DNA of 64,000 bases from Mycolicibacterium novocastrense. GTDB taxonomy: Bacteria > Actinomycetota > Actinomycetes > Mycobacteriales > Mycobacteriaceae. The stretch covers positions 124,001-188,000 of the forward strand of contig NZ_BCTA01000028.1 of assembly GCF_001570485.1 (NCBI RefSeq). Direction: 5' to 3'. This document shows, one piece after another, positions 9,721 to 22,964 of the stretch (position 1 is the first letter of the stretch; every line of letters starts with the position of its first letter). The position numbers and the translations under genes were made by a program. The notes under the pieces were generated by a model that was not told the origin of the DNA, did no database searches, and saw only the letters and a program-made list of their open reading frames with translations.

Positions 9721-10982
9721 GCGCCAATGCCACCGGCCCGCCTGTCGCCAAGATCGGTCTGTTCGTCGGTAAGGGCGGGGTCGGCAAGTCGACGTTGGCG
9801 ACCGCCACCGCCGTGCGTGACGCACGTGCGGGGTTGCGGGTACTGATCGTCTCGACCGATCAGGCGCACTCCATCGGTGACGTGCTCGGGGTGACGGTGA
9901 CACCGACCGGCCAGCGTCGGCCCACCCGGGTGTTCACCGATGACGCCGACGCCGGCGGCGGAGCGCTGGACGCGCTGGCGTTGGACACGCTGGCCCTTCT
10001 GGAGACGCGGTGGCGCGAGATCGCGGGCCTGCTGTCCGACCGGTTTCCGGAGTCCGAGTTGGGAAGCGTTGCCCCCGAAGAACTTTCGGCGCTACCCGGT
10101 GTTCAGGAGGTGCTCGGGCTCTATGAGGTGGGTGAACTGGCGGCCTCGGGGAACTGGGACCGGATCGTGGTCGACTGCGCGTCGACCGCCGACGCGCTGC
10201 GCATGCTCACCCTGCCCGCTACGTTCGGCCTGTACCTGGAGCGCGCTTGGCCGCGGCACCGGCGGCTGTCCACCGGATTCGACGATCCACACTCCGCGGC
10301 CGTCGTCGCACTGTTCGAACGCATCAGCGCGGGCACCGAATCGCTGGGCGCGATGCTCATCGACGGCTCGGTGGTCAGCGCCCATCTGGTGATGACCGCC
10401 GAGCGGGTGGTAGCCGCCGAGGCCGCCCGCACGCTGGGATCGTTGGCGCTGATGGGCGTGCAGGTTGCCGAGCTGATCGTCAACCAGATACTCGTACAAG
10501 ACGATTCGTACGAGTACCGCAACCTGCCCGAACATCCCGCCTTCGACTGGTACACCGAACGGATATCCGAACAGCGGGCCGTGCTCGATCAGCTCGATGC
10601 GACCATCGGCGATGTCCAACTCGTCTTGGTTCCCCATCTGGCCGGCGAGCCGATAGGTGCGAAGGCGCTCGGGGAGCTGCTCGACAGCGCACGGCGCCGC
10701 GACGGGTCACCCCCGCCGGGGCCGTTGCGTCCGATCGTCGACCGCGAGTCGGGCTCCGGCCTCGAATCGGTGTACCGGCTACGGCTAGAGTTGCCGCAGG
10801 TCGACTCCTCGGCGCTGACGCTGGGCCGGGTCGACGACGATCTGATAGTCGGCGCGGGGGGATTGCGGCGCCGGGTCCGATTGGCGTCCGTGTTGCGAAG
10901 ATGCGTCGTCGTGGACGCCCAACTGCGAGGGTGTGAGTTGACCGTGCGGTTCCGACCGAATCCGGAGGTGTGGCCGAAGTGA
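9717..10982 (+). CDS. ArsA/GET3-like P-loop ATPase (Rv2184c type)
   Basis: A 421-residue ATPase of the SIMIBI class. The N-terminal deviant Walker A GKGGVGKSTLATA (about residues 18-30) places it with ArsA/Get3/MinD-like proteins. The segment VDCASTADALRMLTLPATF corresponds to switch II. A long C-terminal region is less conserved, and I see neither metal-binding cysteines of true arsenite pumps nor a neighbouring arsB. Arsenite export is therefore unlikely. It starts at GTG 9717, overlapping the SRPBCC gene, and ends overlapping the next gene by 4 bases. It could load or move a hydrophobic cargo together with the SRPBCC proteins, which is inference from context. Confidence 0.82.
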   Translation: MSANATGPPVAKIGLFVGKGGVGKSTLATATAVRDARAGLRVLIVSTDQAHSIGDVLGVTVTPTGQRRPTRVFTDDADAGGGALDALALDTLALLETRWREIAGLLSDRFPESELGSVAPEELSALPGVQEVLGLYEVGELAASGNWDRIVVDCASTADALRMLTLPATFGLYLERAWPRHRRLSTGFDDPHSAAVVALFERISAGTESLGAMLIDGSVVSAHLVMTAERVVAAEAARTLGSLALMGVQVAELIVNQILVQDDSYEYRNLPEHPAFDWYTERISEQRAVLDQLDATIGDVQLVLVPHLAGEPIGAKALGELLDSARRRDGSPPPGPLRPIVDRESGSGLESVYRLRLELPQVDSSALTLGRVDDDLIVGAGGLRRRVRLASVLRRCVVVDAQLRGCELTVRFRPNPEVWPK

Positions 10983-11368
10983 CGACACCACACGGCGATC
11001 TCGGACCGGAGTTGCGGGCGCTCGCGCAGGCCATCCTCGACAGGCTCGACCCCGCGGTGCGTATGGCCGCGGCCCGTGCGACGACCGGTACCGCGGGCAA
11101 ATGCCAGCAGGTCTGGTGCCCGGTGTGTGCGCTGGCTGCCCTGGCGGCGGGCGAACAGCATCCGTTGCTCACCGTTGTCGCCGAGCACAGCGTCGCCCTG
11201 CTCGCCGTGGTCCGGGCCATTCTCGACCAGGCAGGCCAAGGCCCGACGGGGCCGGACGTGCCCCCGGACGGGCCGCCCGGGCCACCGCACGACCCGGGAC
11301 CGAACGGCTCGGCTCCGCCGCCCGCGCCGGGGCGCTATCAGCACATTCCGGTAACTGTCGAGGAGTAG
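10979..11368 (+). CDS. conserved protein with C-x4-C-x2-C motif (Rv2183c type)
   Basis: A 129-residue protein translated from GTG 10979, which overlaps the preceding stop in GTGA and has a GGAGG sequence 11 bases upstream. An in-frame GTG at 10970 is possible but lies too close to that ribosome binding site. A cysteine cluster (GKCQQVWCPVCALAAL) in the middle resembles a small zinc- or redox-active site. The second half has a helix (ASVAL/LLAVVRAILDQ region) and ends in a Pro/Gly-rich tail (about residues 90-125) that is probably disordered. It is the last gene of the SRPBCC/ATPase run. Function unknown. Confidence 0.75.
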   Translation: MTTPHGDLGPELRALAQAILDRLDPAVRMAAARATTGTAGKCQQVWCPVCALAALAAGEQHPLLTVVAEHSVALLAVVRAILDQAGQGPTGPDVPPDGPPGPPHDPGPNGSAPPPAPGRYQHIPVTVEE

Positions 11369-11451
11369 TCTTGCGCGCTGTGGTCGCATCCACAGTGCGT
11401 GGGTAAAGTTGTCGCAGAACACCGGCCGGTGTTCGATCACCGGGAGGGCCC

Positions 11452-12177
11452 ATGTGGTATTGGCTGTTCAAGTACATCTTCATGGGCCCCCTGCTGTCAT
11501 TGCTCGGACGGCCGAAAGTCGAAGGGCTGCACCATGTTCCGTCGTCCGGCGCGGCGATTCTGGCCAGTAACCACCTCGCGGTCGCGGACAGTTTCTATCT
11601 GCCTCTGGTGGTGAGCCGCAGGATCACCTTCCTGGCCAAGGCCGAGTACTTCACCGGCACCGGGCTGAAGGGCTGGTTCACCCGGTGGTTCTACACCGTC
11701 GCCGGTCAGGTGCCGATCGACCGCACAGACGCCGACAGCGCGCAGAGCGCGTTGAACACCGCGGCGCGGATCCTCGGCGAAGGCAAGTTGCTCGGGATGT
11801 ACCCCGAGGGCACCCGCTCACCGGACGGCCGACTCTACAAGGGTAAGACCGGTCTGGCCCGGTTGGCGCTGGAGACCGGAATGCCGGTCATTCCCGTCGC
11901 GATGATCGGAACCGACGTCGTCAACCCGCCCGGCAGCAAAATGTGGCGCTTCGGCCGAGTCCAGGTGAAGTTCGGCGCGCCGATGGACTTCAGCCGGTTC
12001 GAGGGGCTGGCGGGCAACCGCTTCATCGAGCGCGCCGTCATCGACGAGGTGATGTACGAGCTGATGCGGCTGTCCGGTCAGGAGTACGTCGACCTCTACG
12101 CCGCCGACATCAAGGAGGGCAGGGCCGACGACTCGACAAAGCCGTCGGCCCGCATGCCGGAGGTGGCCGCCGGCTGA
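11452..12177 (+). CDS. 1-acyl-sn-glycerol-3-phosphate acyltransferase-like (PlsC family)
   Basis: A 241-residue PlsC-family acyltransferase (Rv2182c type) likely making phosphatidic acid or a related acylated lipid at the inner membrane. The catalytic block H-x4-D is seen as NHLAVADSFYLP (about residues 40-50), and the acyl-acceptor motif as YPEGTRSPDG (about 119-128). A hydrophobic N terminus (YWLFKYIFMGPLLSLLG) should associate with the membrane. The ATG at 11452 follows a clear GGGAGGG ribosome binding site. It sits downstream of the SRPBCC/ATPase genes and convergent to the mannosyltransferase with a gap of 6 bases. The exact substrate cannot be read from sequence. Confidence 0.87.
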   Translation: MWYWLFKYIFMGPLLSLLGRPKVEGLHHVPSSGAAILASNHLAVADSFYLPLVVSRRITFLAKAEYFTGTGLKGWFTRWFYTVAGQVPIDRTDADSAQSALNTAARILGEGKLLGMYPEGTRSPDGRLYKGKTGLARLALETGMPVIPVAMIGTDVVNPPGSKMWRFGRVQVKFGAPMDFSRFEGLAGNRFIERAVIDEVMYELMRLSGQEYVDLYAADIKEGRADDSTKPSARMPEVAAG

Positions 12178-12183
12178 GCCCGG

Positions 12184-13467
12184 TTAGTTGACCGCCGGCA
12201 CCGGCGACGCGTCGACGACCGGTGTGCTGCGTGTCGCGGGTGCGGCCGTCCCCGCGACGGTGCCGGCGACCACGATCACCGCGAGCGCCCACCACACATA
12301 CGAACCGCCCGCCAGCTGGCGCCACAGCGACGCGGCGGTCTCCTGGTGTTCGGGCATCAGCGTGATCGGGGTCCAGACCATCAACGCGAAGCCCGCGGCC
12401 GCCACCACGCCCAGCGCCGCGTGCCGCTTCCGATAGGCGACCAGTGCCGTGACCAACAGCGTGGGCAGCGCCCACACCCAGTGGTGCGACCACGACACCG
12501 GCGACACCACCAACCCGAACATCGCCACGCAGATCAGCGCCAGCACCGGTTGATCGGCCCTGAGCACGCGCCGAACCGCCCACACGGTGATCGCCAGCAC
12601 AGCGAGACAGGCCGCGGTCCACAACACGAACCGCGGGCCTTCGCTCAGCCCCAGCCGAGCCAGGGCGCCGGCGATGTTCTGGTTAGTGTTCAGCGTCGCG
12701 GTACCGATGCGATCGGTGTTGCGCACGGTCTCGGTCCAGTACTCCAGCGAATCGCGCCAGGCGAACGCCACCCCGATCAGTGTGGCGACGACGGCGGACA
12801 CCGCGGTGACGACGACCGCGCGAACATCGCGCCGCAGCAGGAAATACAGCAGGAAGACCGCCGGGGTGAGCTTCAGCGCGATCGCCAGCCCCAGGAGCAT
12901 GCCCCGCGGCCACGGTGTCCGCCGCGGCACACAGTCGGCGATCACCAGCGTCATCAGCACGACGTTGATCTGGCCGAAGTCGAAGTTCGACCGGATCGGC
13001 TCGAGGTAGACCACCGCCGGGGCCACGATCGCCGCGGCCAGCCACGCCTGGCGCAGCCACGCGGGCTCGGCCGTCACCGACGTCTGGGCCCAGACATCGC
13101 ACCGGTGCAGCACGAGCGTCACCGCGACGATGAGCAGCACCAGGGTCGTCACCGTGATCGCGACGCTGGCCGCTTCCAGCGACAGTAGCGCGAACGGGGC
13201 AAACACCACGGCGGCCAGGGGCGGATAGGTGAACGGCAGATCGAGGCCGCCCCGGGTGTGGAACATCGCTCCGTCGGCGTAAAGGGGCCGGCCGTCCAGC
13301 CAGGCCTGACCGCCCATCCGGTAGACGTCCACGTCGATGCGGTAGGGCACGCGCCCGAGCACACGCCAGCCGGCCCAGGCCAACGCCGCCAGGGTCAGCA
13401 ACTGGAACAGTCGCCAGGCGAGCGTTGGCCCCCAACCAGCCCCGCCGGGCGACCGCCACGTACTCAT
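12184..13467 (-). CDS. polyprenol-phosphate-mannose-dependent alpha-(1->2)-mannosyltransferase (GT87)
   Basis: A 427-residue multi-pass GT-C glycosyltransferase, counterpart of Rv2181. The conserved acidic segment near the N terminus ([21 protein letters not shown]) lies after the first membrane helix, as in this family, and about ten hydrophobic helices follow, including [11 protein letters not shown] and [15 protein letters not shown]. In mycobacteria this protein adds alpha-1,2 mannose branches to the LM/LAM mannan backbone using polyprenyl-phosphomannose on the outer face. The start at 13467 is ATG. It is convergent with the acyltransferase and divergent from the membrane protein at 13579. 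Together with mptA and pimB it shows that this window encodes three steps of lipoglycan synthesis. Confidence 0.88.
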   Translation of the reverse strand: MSTWRSPGGAGWGPTLAWRLFQLLTLAALAWAGWRVLGRVPYRIDVDVYRMGGQAWLDGRPLYADGAMFHTRGGLDLPFTYPPLAAVVFAPFALLSLEAASVAITVTTLVLLIVAVTLVLHRCDVWAQTSVTAEPAWLRQAWLAAAIVAPAVVYLEPIRSNFDFGQINVVLMTLVIADCVPRRTPWPRGMLLGLAIALKLTPAVFLLYFLLRRDVRAVVVTAVSAVVATLIGVAFAWRDSLEYWTETVRNTDRIGTATLNTNQNIAGALARLGLSEGPRFVLWTAACLAVLAITVWAVRRVLRADQPVLALICVAMFGLVVSPVSWSHHWVWALPTLLVTALVAYRKRHAALGVVAAAGFALMVWTPITLMPEHQETAASLWRQLAGGSYVWWALAVIVVAGTVAGTAAPATRSTPVVDASPVPAVN

Positions 13468-13578
13468 GTCGCTGACCAGACTATCCGGGCGCCCCGCCGG
13501 GTCGGCCGGTATACCGGGCGCGACACGCGCTGGTCATTCTGCTCCTCGCGTCCGCGGCGGTCGGCGTAAGTTTTCTGG

Positions 13579-14466
13579 GTGCTCGCGGACTTACACCTCG
13601 TCTTCGGCGTCCCGCACGCGCGGGTGCCGCTCATGTACTGCCTGATCGCGTTCATCCTGACGTTCTTCGTCACCCGCACGATCGTGCGGTACATCCGCAG
13701 GCACGCCGACAGCGATGCGCCGCGCAAGTGGTGGCAGCCGCGCAACATCGGCACTGGTAGTGGGCTGCACATCCACCACGTGGTGATCGGCGTGGTCCTG
13801 GTCATGATCTCCGGTGTGACGATGGTGACGTTGGGTGTCGACGGGGGAGTACCCGAATTCACGGCGGCAGCAATCTTTTTCGGAATCGGTGCAGCGCTGG
13901 TGCTCGACGAGTTCGCGTTGATACTGCATCTGCAGGACGTGTACTGGGCCGAGGACGGCAGGACCTCGGTCGATGCGGTCTTCGCTGCCGTCGCCGTCGC
14001 GGGCCTGCTGATCCTGGGCTTCAACCCGCTGTCGTTCTTCGACATCGACATCTGGCGCAACGACCACTCGCTGCTCGCGCGCGCCGGTGTGGTCGTGGCG
14101 GCCGTGCTGACGTTGATGCTGGCCGTCATCGTGCTGCTCAAGGGCAAGGTGTGGACCGGGCTCGTGGGGATGTTCGTGACCCCGCTGCTGTTCGTCGGGG
14201 CGATCCGGTTGTCCAGGCCGCACGCGCCGTGGGCGCGTTGGCGCTACACCAACCGCCCGCGCAAAATGCATCGGGCGCTGGAGCGGGAGCGCTGGCTGCG
14301 GCGACCGGTGGTCCAGGCCAAGCTGTGGCTGCAGGACGCGATCGCGGGTATGCCCAAGTTTCCCGACGACGCGTTGGTCGACGAGCAGCTCGACCGCGAG
14401 ATCCACGCCGCGCCCGCCCCCAAGGATCGGTCGGTCTCGGCCGAGCCCGAGAAGGAACCCGCGTAG
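13579..14466 (+). CDS. conserved integral membrane protein (Rv2180c type)
   Basis: A 295-residue protein starting at GTG 13579. It shows six or so hydrophobic segments, among them PLMYCLIAFILTFFVTRTIV, HHVVIGVVLVMISGVTMVTL, AAVAVAGLLILGF and VVVAAVLTLMLAVIVLL, followed by a cytoplasmic, charged C-terminal tail of about 90 residues with RWRYTNRPRKMHRAL. A conserved HIHHVVIG histidine cluster is notable and could be functional. No enzyme family is recognised. The stop shares one base with the start of the next gene, so the two are coupled. Conserved in the same place in M. tuberculosis. Confidence 0.82.
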   Translation: MLADLHLVFGVPHARVPLMYCLIAFILTFFVTRTIVRYIRRHADSDAPRKWWQPRNIGTGSGLHIHHVVIGVVLVMISGVTMVTLGVDGGVPEFTAAAIFFGIGAALVLDEFALILHLQDVYWAEDGRTSVDAVFAAVAVAGLLILGFNPLSFFDIDIWRNDHSLLARAGVVVAAVLTLMLAVIVLLKGKVWTGLVGMFVTPLLFVGAIRLSRPHAPWARWRYTNRPRKMHRALERERWLRRPVVQAKLWLQDAIAGMPKFPDDALVDEQLDREIHAAPAPKDRSVSAEPEKEPA

Positions 14467-14963
14467 TGCGCTACTTCTACGACACGGAATTCATCGACAA
14501 CGGGCGCACCATCGACCTGATCTCGATCGGCGTCGCCGCCGAGGATGGTCGCGAATATTACGCGGTGTCAACGGAATTCAACCCCGAACGGGCAGGGAGC
14601 TGGGTCCGCAAGCATGTGTTGCCCAAGCTCCCGCCACCGGCCTCGCAGCTGTGGCGCTCGCGCCGCCAGATTCGCGCGGAGCTGGAGGACTTCTTCGGAA
14701 TCGACGGGGACGAGCCGATCGAGCTGTGGGCGTGGGTGGGCGCCTACGACCATGTCGTGTTGTGTCAGCTCTGGGGTCCGATGACCGACCTTCCGCCGGC
14801 GATACCGCGCTTCACCCGCGAGTTGCGCCAGTTCTGGGAGGAGCGCGGTTCACCGCGCATGCCGCCGCGCCCGCGCGACGCCCACGACGCGTTGGTCGAC
14901 GCTCGCCACAATTTGCGGCGGTTCCAGCTGATGACCACCGGTGAAACACCGGGCCAGCGGTGA
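14466..14963 (+). CDS. 3'-5' exoribonuclease, DEDD family (Rv2179c type)
   Basis: A 165-residue DEDDh-type 3'-5' exoribonuclease. The first acidic motif is FYDTEFIDNG (Asp6, Glu8) near the N terminus, the second is around WAWVGAYDHV, and the third is RDAHDALVDARHNLRRF with the catalytic His and Asp. The Rv2179c protein has been shown to degrade RNA from the 3' end with a metal requirement. The GTG at 14466 overlaps the previous stop by one base, and this start gives the usual family length. A longer open frame upstream belongs to the antisense-like alternative reading of the previous gene. Cytoplasmic. Confidence 0.9.
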   Translation: MRYFYDTEFIDNGRTIDLISIGVAAEDGREYYAVSTEFNPERAGSWVRKHVLPKLPPPASQLWRSRRQIRAELEDFFGIDGDEPIELWAWVGAYDHVVLCQLWGPMTDLPPAIPRFTRELRQFWEERGSPRMPPRPRDAHDALVDARHNLRRFQLMTTGETPGQR

Positions 14964-17572
<2,609 letters not shown>

Positions 17573-17639
17573 GTTACGGAGCGCGACACCGGCGGCTTTG
17601 CGGCAACGACCGACGGTTACCGGATTTAGACTCGGTGCG

Positions 17640-18044
17640 GTGAGCAGCATTCCGGCCGCAGAGGATGTCCTCGATCCCGCCGAAGACGTCTACGACCTCC
17701 CCACCGTCGCCGAGATGCTCGGCGTCGCGGTGACGAAAGTGCATCAACAGCTGCGGGACGGCCACCTGATCGGCGTCCGGCGCGACGGCGTCGTGGTGGT
17801 TCCGAAGGCGTTCTTCGACGACACCGGCCATGTCGTCAAGAGCTTGCCCGGGTTACTCGTCGTGCTGCGCGACGGGGGTTACCACGAGACCGAGATCGTG
17901 CGCTGGCTGTTCACGCCCGACGGATCCCTGACGATCAGGCGCGACGGCGCGACCGCCGACCTGCCTAATGCTCGGCCGGTTGATGCTCTTCACTCGCATC
18001 AGGCCCGTGAGGTGGTGCGCCGGGCCCAGGCGATGGCCTATTGA
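17640..18044 (+). CDS. DNA-binding protein, PknL substrate (Rv2175c type)
   Basis: A 134-residue protein with a winged helix-turn-helix-like domain (PTVAEMLGVAVTKVHQQLRDGHLIGVRRDG, residues about 22-50) and a C-terminal basic helix (HSHQAREVVRRAQAMAY). In M. tuberculosis the equivalent binds DNA and is phosphorylated by PknL near its N terminus, which lowers DNA binding. The start is GTG 17640; an in-frame start at 17571 is possible. The gene is divergent from pknL with 67 bases between starts, so the two could share a regulatory region, fitting a kinase-regulator pair. The last 80 bases overlap the convergent mptA gene. Confidence 0.82.
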   Translation: MSSIPAAEDVLDPAEDVYDLPTVAEMLGVAVTKVHQQLRDGHLIGVRRDGVVVVPKAFFDDTGHVVKSLPGLLVVLRDGGYHETEIVRWLFTPDGSLTIRRDGATADLPNARPVDALHSHQAREVVRRAQAMAY

Positions 18045-19578
18045 CCGCCCGCGGTCGTGGCTTATTGACCGCACACTCCGGTGCGTTCTTCAGCGAGTAC
18101 CACGCCACCGCGGCGCACGCCAACGACAGCAGCACGTGTGGCCACGAGTACATCCCGTGTGCCCCATCGGGTTTCCAGATCACGGTGATCCACGTCGACA
18201 GGCCCGCGATGATCGCGATCGACCGCCGGCTCTGGGCCAGCGCGGCCACCACCGCCAGCGGCCAGGTGTAGTACCAGGGCAGCGCCGCGGGCACGAGGAG
18301 CACCACGATCACCATCACCACCGCGATGCCGGTCAACGCGTCGCGGTCGGTGTGGCGAAACCGCCACCACACGAACGGAAGTGACAGCGCGATGAGCGCG
18401 ATACCGATGATCCTGGCGACGTCCAGCACCGCGTAGAAGTTCACCGGCAGGAACAGGCCGCCGACGGCGTTGATGACGTTGGCCGCCGCGGTGGGCAGGG
18501 TGAGCCAGTTAATGATCTTCACCGAACCGGCCAAGGCGGTGAGCCAGCCCAGTCCGACCCCCGCGGCCAATGACAGCACGGCGAAGACCGCGGTGAAGAT
18601 CAGCGCCGACGCGGCCGACGCCGTCACGAACGCCTTGACCGGTGAGAAGTCGCGCCGGTTTCGCAGGTCCCGCGCCCACACCCAGACCATGAACGGAAGC
18701 GCCAGTCCCGCGGTGGCTTTCACCGCGACCGCCGCGGCGATCAGGCTCACGCCCCACAGATGGCGGCCGGAGAACGTCAGCGCGATGCCGGCCATCATCA
18801 GGCCGACCATCAGCATCTCGTTGTGCACCCCGCCCATCAGATGGATGATGACCAGCGGGTTGAGCACGCAGATCCACAGCGCGGTCGCACCGTCGGCGCC
18901 GATGTGCCTGGCCACGCGCGGCGCGGCCCAGATCAGCAGCGCCAAGCCGGGAAGCATGCACAACCGCAATAACATCGTGCCTGCGACGACGTCCTCGCCG
19001 ACGAGCATCGTCACGAACTTGGCGATCAGGATGAAACCCGGTCCGTACGGCGCGGTGGTGGTGGTCCAGATCGGACTGACGTTGTCCAGCAACGAGTTCG
19101 GGTTCTCGACGGGCCCGACGGCGTACGGGTCGAAGCCGTCGCGCAGCAGTGCCCCCTGCGCGAGGTAGGAGTAGGTGTCGCGGCTGAACAGCGGAACGCT
19201 CAAGAGCAGCGGCGCCAGCCAGAAGCCGGTCGTGGCGACCATCGTGTACTGGGTCGCGGTGCGGTCGACCACCCGGCGCCCCAGCCACAGCCATGCCGCC
19301 AGCATCAGTGTCACGCCGCCCCACAACAGGATCGACGACAGCACCAGACCGTGCCCGAACCGCAGCCACGACAGGTGTAGTGACTCCAGCAGCGGGTCGT
19401 GCAGTCGCGTGCTGCCCGCGCCCAACCCTCCGGCGGTGATCAGGACGGCGCCGACGAAGCCCAGCCGGGCGGGTTGGCCCTGTGGCGATGTAGCGAACGA
19501 GGTCAGCCGCGAAACATGCTCTGCAAAGCTGACTTTCGACGGCCGTGTCGATGGGGAGGTCGATGGGGAGGTCGTCAT
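17965..19578 (-). CDS. mptA: alpha-(1->6)-mannopyranosyltransferase A
   Basis: A 537-residue GT-C membrane mannosyltransferase that elongates the alpha-1,6 mannan core of lipomannan and lipoarabinomannan from polyprenyl-phosphomannose. About 13 hydrophobic segments are present. The aspartate in the first extracytoplasmic loop (PLFSRDTYSYLAQGALL) is the conserved motif. The ATG at 19578 is preceded by the stop of idsA2 with only 2 bases between, so the genes are co-transcribed. The C-terminal tail (about 35 residues, Pro/His-rich) overlaps the convergent DNA-binding gene by 80 bases. Translated upstream sequence runs antisense to idsA2 and is rejected. Confidence 0.92.
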   Translation of the reverse strand: MTTSPSTSPSTRPSKVSFAEHVSRLTSFATSPQGQPARLGFVGAVLITAGGLGAGSTRLHDPLLESLHLSWLRFGHGLVLSSILLWGGVTLMLAAWLWLGRRVVDRTATQYTMVATTGFWLAPLLLSVPLFSRDTYSYLAQGALLRDGFDPYAVGPVENPNSLLDNVSPIWTTTTAPYGPGFILIAKFVTMLVGEDVVAGTMLLRLCMLPGLALLIWAAPRVARHIGADGATALWICVLNPLVIIHLMGGVHNEMLMVGLMMAGIALTFSGRHLWGVSLIAAAVAVKATAGLALPFMVWVWARDLRNRRDFSPVKAFVTASAASALIFTAVFAVLSLAAGVGLGWLTALAGSVKIINWLTLPTAAANVINAVGGLFLPVNFYAVLDVARIIGIALIALSLPFVWWRFRHTDRDALTGIAVVMVIVVLLVPAALPWYYTWPLAVVAALAQSRRSIAIIAGLSTWITVIWKPDGAHGMYSWPHVLLSLACAAVAWYSLKNAPECAVNKPRPRAVNRPSPGPGAPPHGPDASEEHQPAEH

Positions 19579-19580
19579 CG

Positions 19581-21454
<1,874 letters not shown>

Positions 21455-21509
21455 GTGGTCATCGTGCCAGACCGAGCCGAGCCGAGGCGTCGACGACATC
21501 AAATCCGTG

Positions 21510-22154
21510 TCACAGCGGCAAGGACCGGCCCAGGATCGCGAAAGCCCGCGGATCGCCCGCGAAATGGTAGCCGCGGATGATGTCGGTGAATCCGAGCCTG
21601 CGGTACAGCCGCCATGCCCGGTTCGCCTCACCGTTGATCTCCGGTGTCGACAGCAACACGTGGGCCTCCCGGCGGCCCGAGAGCAGGCGGCGAGCCAACG
21701 CCTCACCGAGGCCCTGCCCCTGGGCGCGGGGGTGGATGTGCAGTTCGGTGAGCTCGAAGTAGCTCGTCATCAACGCGGCGATGGAGTTGCGGTCGGCGCC
21801 CACCCGCTGCAGCCCGGCCACCACCTGCTGCTGCCACCACTGGTCGGGGGCGCCACAGTAGCCGTAGGCGATGCCGACCATCGGGGCGGAGGACAGCTCG
21901 GCCTCGCCGACCGAAGTGTCCTCGGATTCGCCGATGGTCACCGCCGCGACGGCCTTCCACCCCGGCCTGCGGGTGTGCTCGAGCCACATCGACGCCCGCT
22001 GGGCCTCGGTGCCCCGCGGATAGCGCATCGCGTCGACGTAGACCGCGAGTGCGTCACCGAGCCGGCGCTGCATATCGCCCGGCGACAGATCGATGAGAAA
22101 TGTCGCCAACTGTGTCTGCCTCTCCGCGGGTCGGGGCGGTGTCGTCTCAACCAT
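21510..22154 (-). CDS. GNAT family N-acetyltransferase (Rv2170 type)
   Basis: A 214-residue GNAT protein. The acetyl-CoA-binding motif A is visible in LTELHIHPRAQGQGLGEALARRLL (R/Q-x-x-G-x-G/A), and the B region in ANRAWRLYRRLGFTDI near the C terminus. The N-terminal 100 residues form a helical extension. The M. tuberculosis relative Rv2170 has been reported to acetylate lysines of isocitrate dehydrogenase; whether this protein does so is inference. The gene starts at 22154 and is divergent from the DUF3040 gene with about 180 bases between starts, containing both promoters. It lies just upstream of lppM on the same strand, separated by 55 bases. Confidence 0.83.
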   Translation of the reverse strand: MVETTPPRPAERQTQLATFLIDLSPGDMQRRLGDALAVYVDAMRYPRGTEAQRASMWLEHTRRPGWKAVAAVTIGESEDTSVGEAELSSAPMVGIAYGYCGAPDQWWQQQVVAGLQRVGADRNSIAALMTSYFELTELHIHPRAQGQGLGEALARRLLSGRREAHVLLSTPEINGEANRAWRLYRRLGFTDIIRGYHFAGDPRAFAILGRSLPL

Positions 22155-22338
22155 TATCGAGTGGATCGGCCTGCGCCTCCCACGCGGCGGTGTCCGTCAT
22201 ACAATCGGGCGTCGAACAAGGTGGTACGGCTCAGATCGACCTCGTATCATGACTGTTAGATGCCCGTGAACGCGGGCACACATGACTTTGAACAATGAGT
22301 TGGCCGCGGTGGGCCCCTGGGTTCCGAGGGAGGGACGA

Positions 22339-22743
22339 ATGCCACTCTCCGATCATGAGCAGCGCATGCTCGACCAGATCGAGAGCGCGCTCTATGCCGA
22401 GGACCCGAAATTCGCTTCGAGTGTCCGCGGCGGAACCCTGCGCGCACCCTCGACCCGGCGTCGCCTGCAGGGCGCCGCGCTCTTCGTGCTCGGGCTCGCG
22501 ATGCTGGTGTCCGGTGTCGCGATCCCAGCCACCCAGATCGGCGGTTTCCCGGTGCTCTCGGTACTCGGGTTCATCGTGATGTTCGGCGGCGTGGTGTTCG
22601 CGATCACCGGCCCGCGGGTCCCCGGCGGACGCGACCGGTCGGTCGCCGAACCGGGCGCTCCGCGGCAGAAGCGGGGCAAGGGCTCGGGTGGTTCGTTCGC
22701 CAGTCGCATGGAGGATCGCTTCCGTCGCCGCTTCGACGAATAG
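22339..22743 (+). CDS. small membrane protein, DUF3040 (Rv2169c type)
   Basis: A 134-residue protein with the DUF3040 start MPLSDHEQRMLDQIESALYAEDPKFASS, followed by two transmembrane helices (LQGAALFVLGLAMLVSGVAI and VLSVLGFIVMFGGVVFAI) and a basic C-terminal tail rich in Arg/Lys/Gly. ATG 22339 lies behind a strong GGGAGGGA ribosome binding site; an in-frame ATG at 22282 is less likely. It is widely found beside dcw clusters of actinobacteria, so a link to division or envelope is plausible but unproven. A strong intrinsic terminator follows the stop codon, separating it from mraZ. Confidence 0.85.
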   Translation: MPLSDHEQRMLDQIESALYAEDPKFASSVRGGTLRAPSTRRRLQGAALFVLGLAMLVSGVAIPATQIGGFPVLSVLGFIVMFGGVVFAITGPRVPGGRDRSVAEPGAPRQKRGKGSGGSFASRMEDRFRRRFDE

Positions 22744-22759
22744 GAACTGACACGACACA

Positions 22760-22791
22760 GGGGTAGCCCGCACGGCGGGCTGCCCCTTTTT
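22760..22791 (+). terminator. intrinsic terminator after the DUF3040 gene
   Basis: A 12-base-pair GC-rich stem (left arm 22760-22771, right arm 22775-22786, one T-G wobble) with a 3-base loop and five T residues at 22787-22791. It lies 17 bases after the stop codon. This is a textbook rho-independent terminator and insulates the dcw genes from the upstream gene. Confidence 0.9.
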
Positions 22792-22964
22792 CGTGTGTCC
22801 GGCGGCTGATCGCCCCACGACGCCCCACCGCCGCCCTATAGGCCTCTCACCTGCGCTTTTCTTGCCGGTGGCACTCAACGCCGGGGTGCCGCCGTCCGTA
22901 CGACGACCGGTGTGGGGTGCAGGGTGGGGACTCACCAGGAAATTTGGCGCGCAAATGGTGGCTA

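Noticed and set aside
9717..10982. Arsenite-pump ATPase (ArsA) as the function of the P-loop ATPase
   Set aside because: No arsenic-site cysteines, no arsB/arsR nearby, and SRPBCC partners suggest another role.
22155..22338. CRISPR or attachment site in the divergent gap
   Set aside because: No repeats or tRNA-like sequence found; it probably contains only the two promoters.
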